Origin: ZC4RG17 sp035304485
Lineage (GTDB): Bacteria > Actinomycetota > Acidimicrobiia > Spongiisociales > ZC4RG35
Reading direction: 5' to 3'
Length of the DNA: 6,091 bases
Assembly (NCBI GenBank): GCA_035304485.1
Contig: DATGPZ010000043.1
Coordinates: forward strand, 1-6,091
Within the stretch, counting starts at the first letter, position 1. Every line of letters begins with the position of its first letter. The translations under genes were made by a program, and so were the position numbers. This document shows positions 5,871 through 6,091 of the stretch, piece after piece. The notes beneath the pieces were generated by a model. It saw only the letters and a program-made list of their open reading frames with translations. It was not told the DNA's origin and ran no database searches.

Positions 5871-6091
<221 letters not shown>

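Overview
The window reads as part of a high-GC bacterial chromosome. Most genes are about 65-70% G+C by hand count of sampled lines, codons end mainly in G or C, and the RNase P RNA at the right edge has an ordinary ancestral (A-type) layout. An actinobacterium or similar high-GC lineage is the most natural reading. That is inference from composition and gene style, and no species is claimed.

Layout, left to right. (1) Bases 1-2048, plus strand: the 3' part of a Rieske [2Fe-2S]/FAD pyridine-nucleotide oxidoreductase gene, whose start lies off the left edge, followed by folE (GTP cyclohydrolase I). Their stop and start codons overlap (ATGA), so they are probably co-transcribed and translationally coupled. 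(2) Bases 2173-3375, plus strand: a 400-residue DEDDh 3'-5' exonuclease joined to a TerB-like helical middle and a C-terminal BRCT domain. Its G+C is visibly lower than that of its neighbours. (3) Bases 3412-4644, minus strand: a classical NADP(H)-type short-chain dehydrogenase, then a 131-codon ORF of unknown function. A 16-bp hairpin sits between them. (4) Bases 4645-4835: a divergent promoter region with a consensus-like promoter for the dehydrogenase, an extended -10 for the regulator, and three copies of GATGYTAGC. (5) Bases 4836-5516, plus strand: a TetR-family repressor. (6) Bases 5517-5835: no convincing gene. (7) Bases 5836-6091, minus strand: a strong terminator and the 3' half of rnpB, truncated by the right edge.

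How it works together. The clearest regulatory unit is the TetR/dehydrogenase pair: the repressor probably binds the repeated boxes over both promoters and is released by a small molecule related to the dehydrogenase substrate. The oxidoreductase-folE pair suggests redox chemistry linked to pterin supply, but no partner oxygenase or hydroxylase is visible. I do not see a clear-cut new multi-gene system. The most notable items are the repeated operator boxes, the intercistronic hairpin before the unknown ORF, the exonuclease-TerB-BRCT fusion in a compositionally different block, and the unknown ORF itself.
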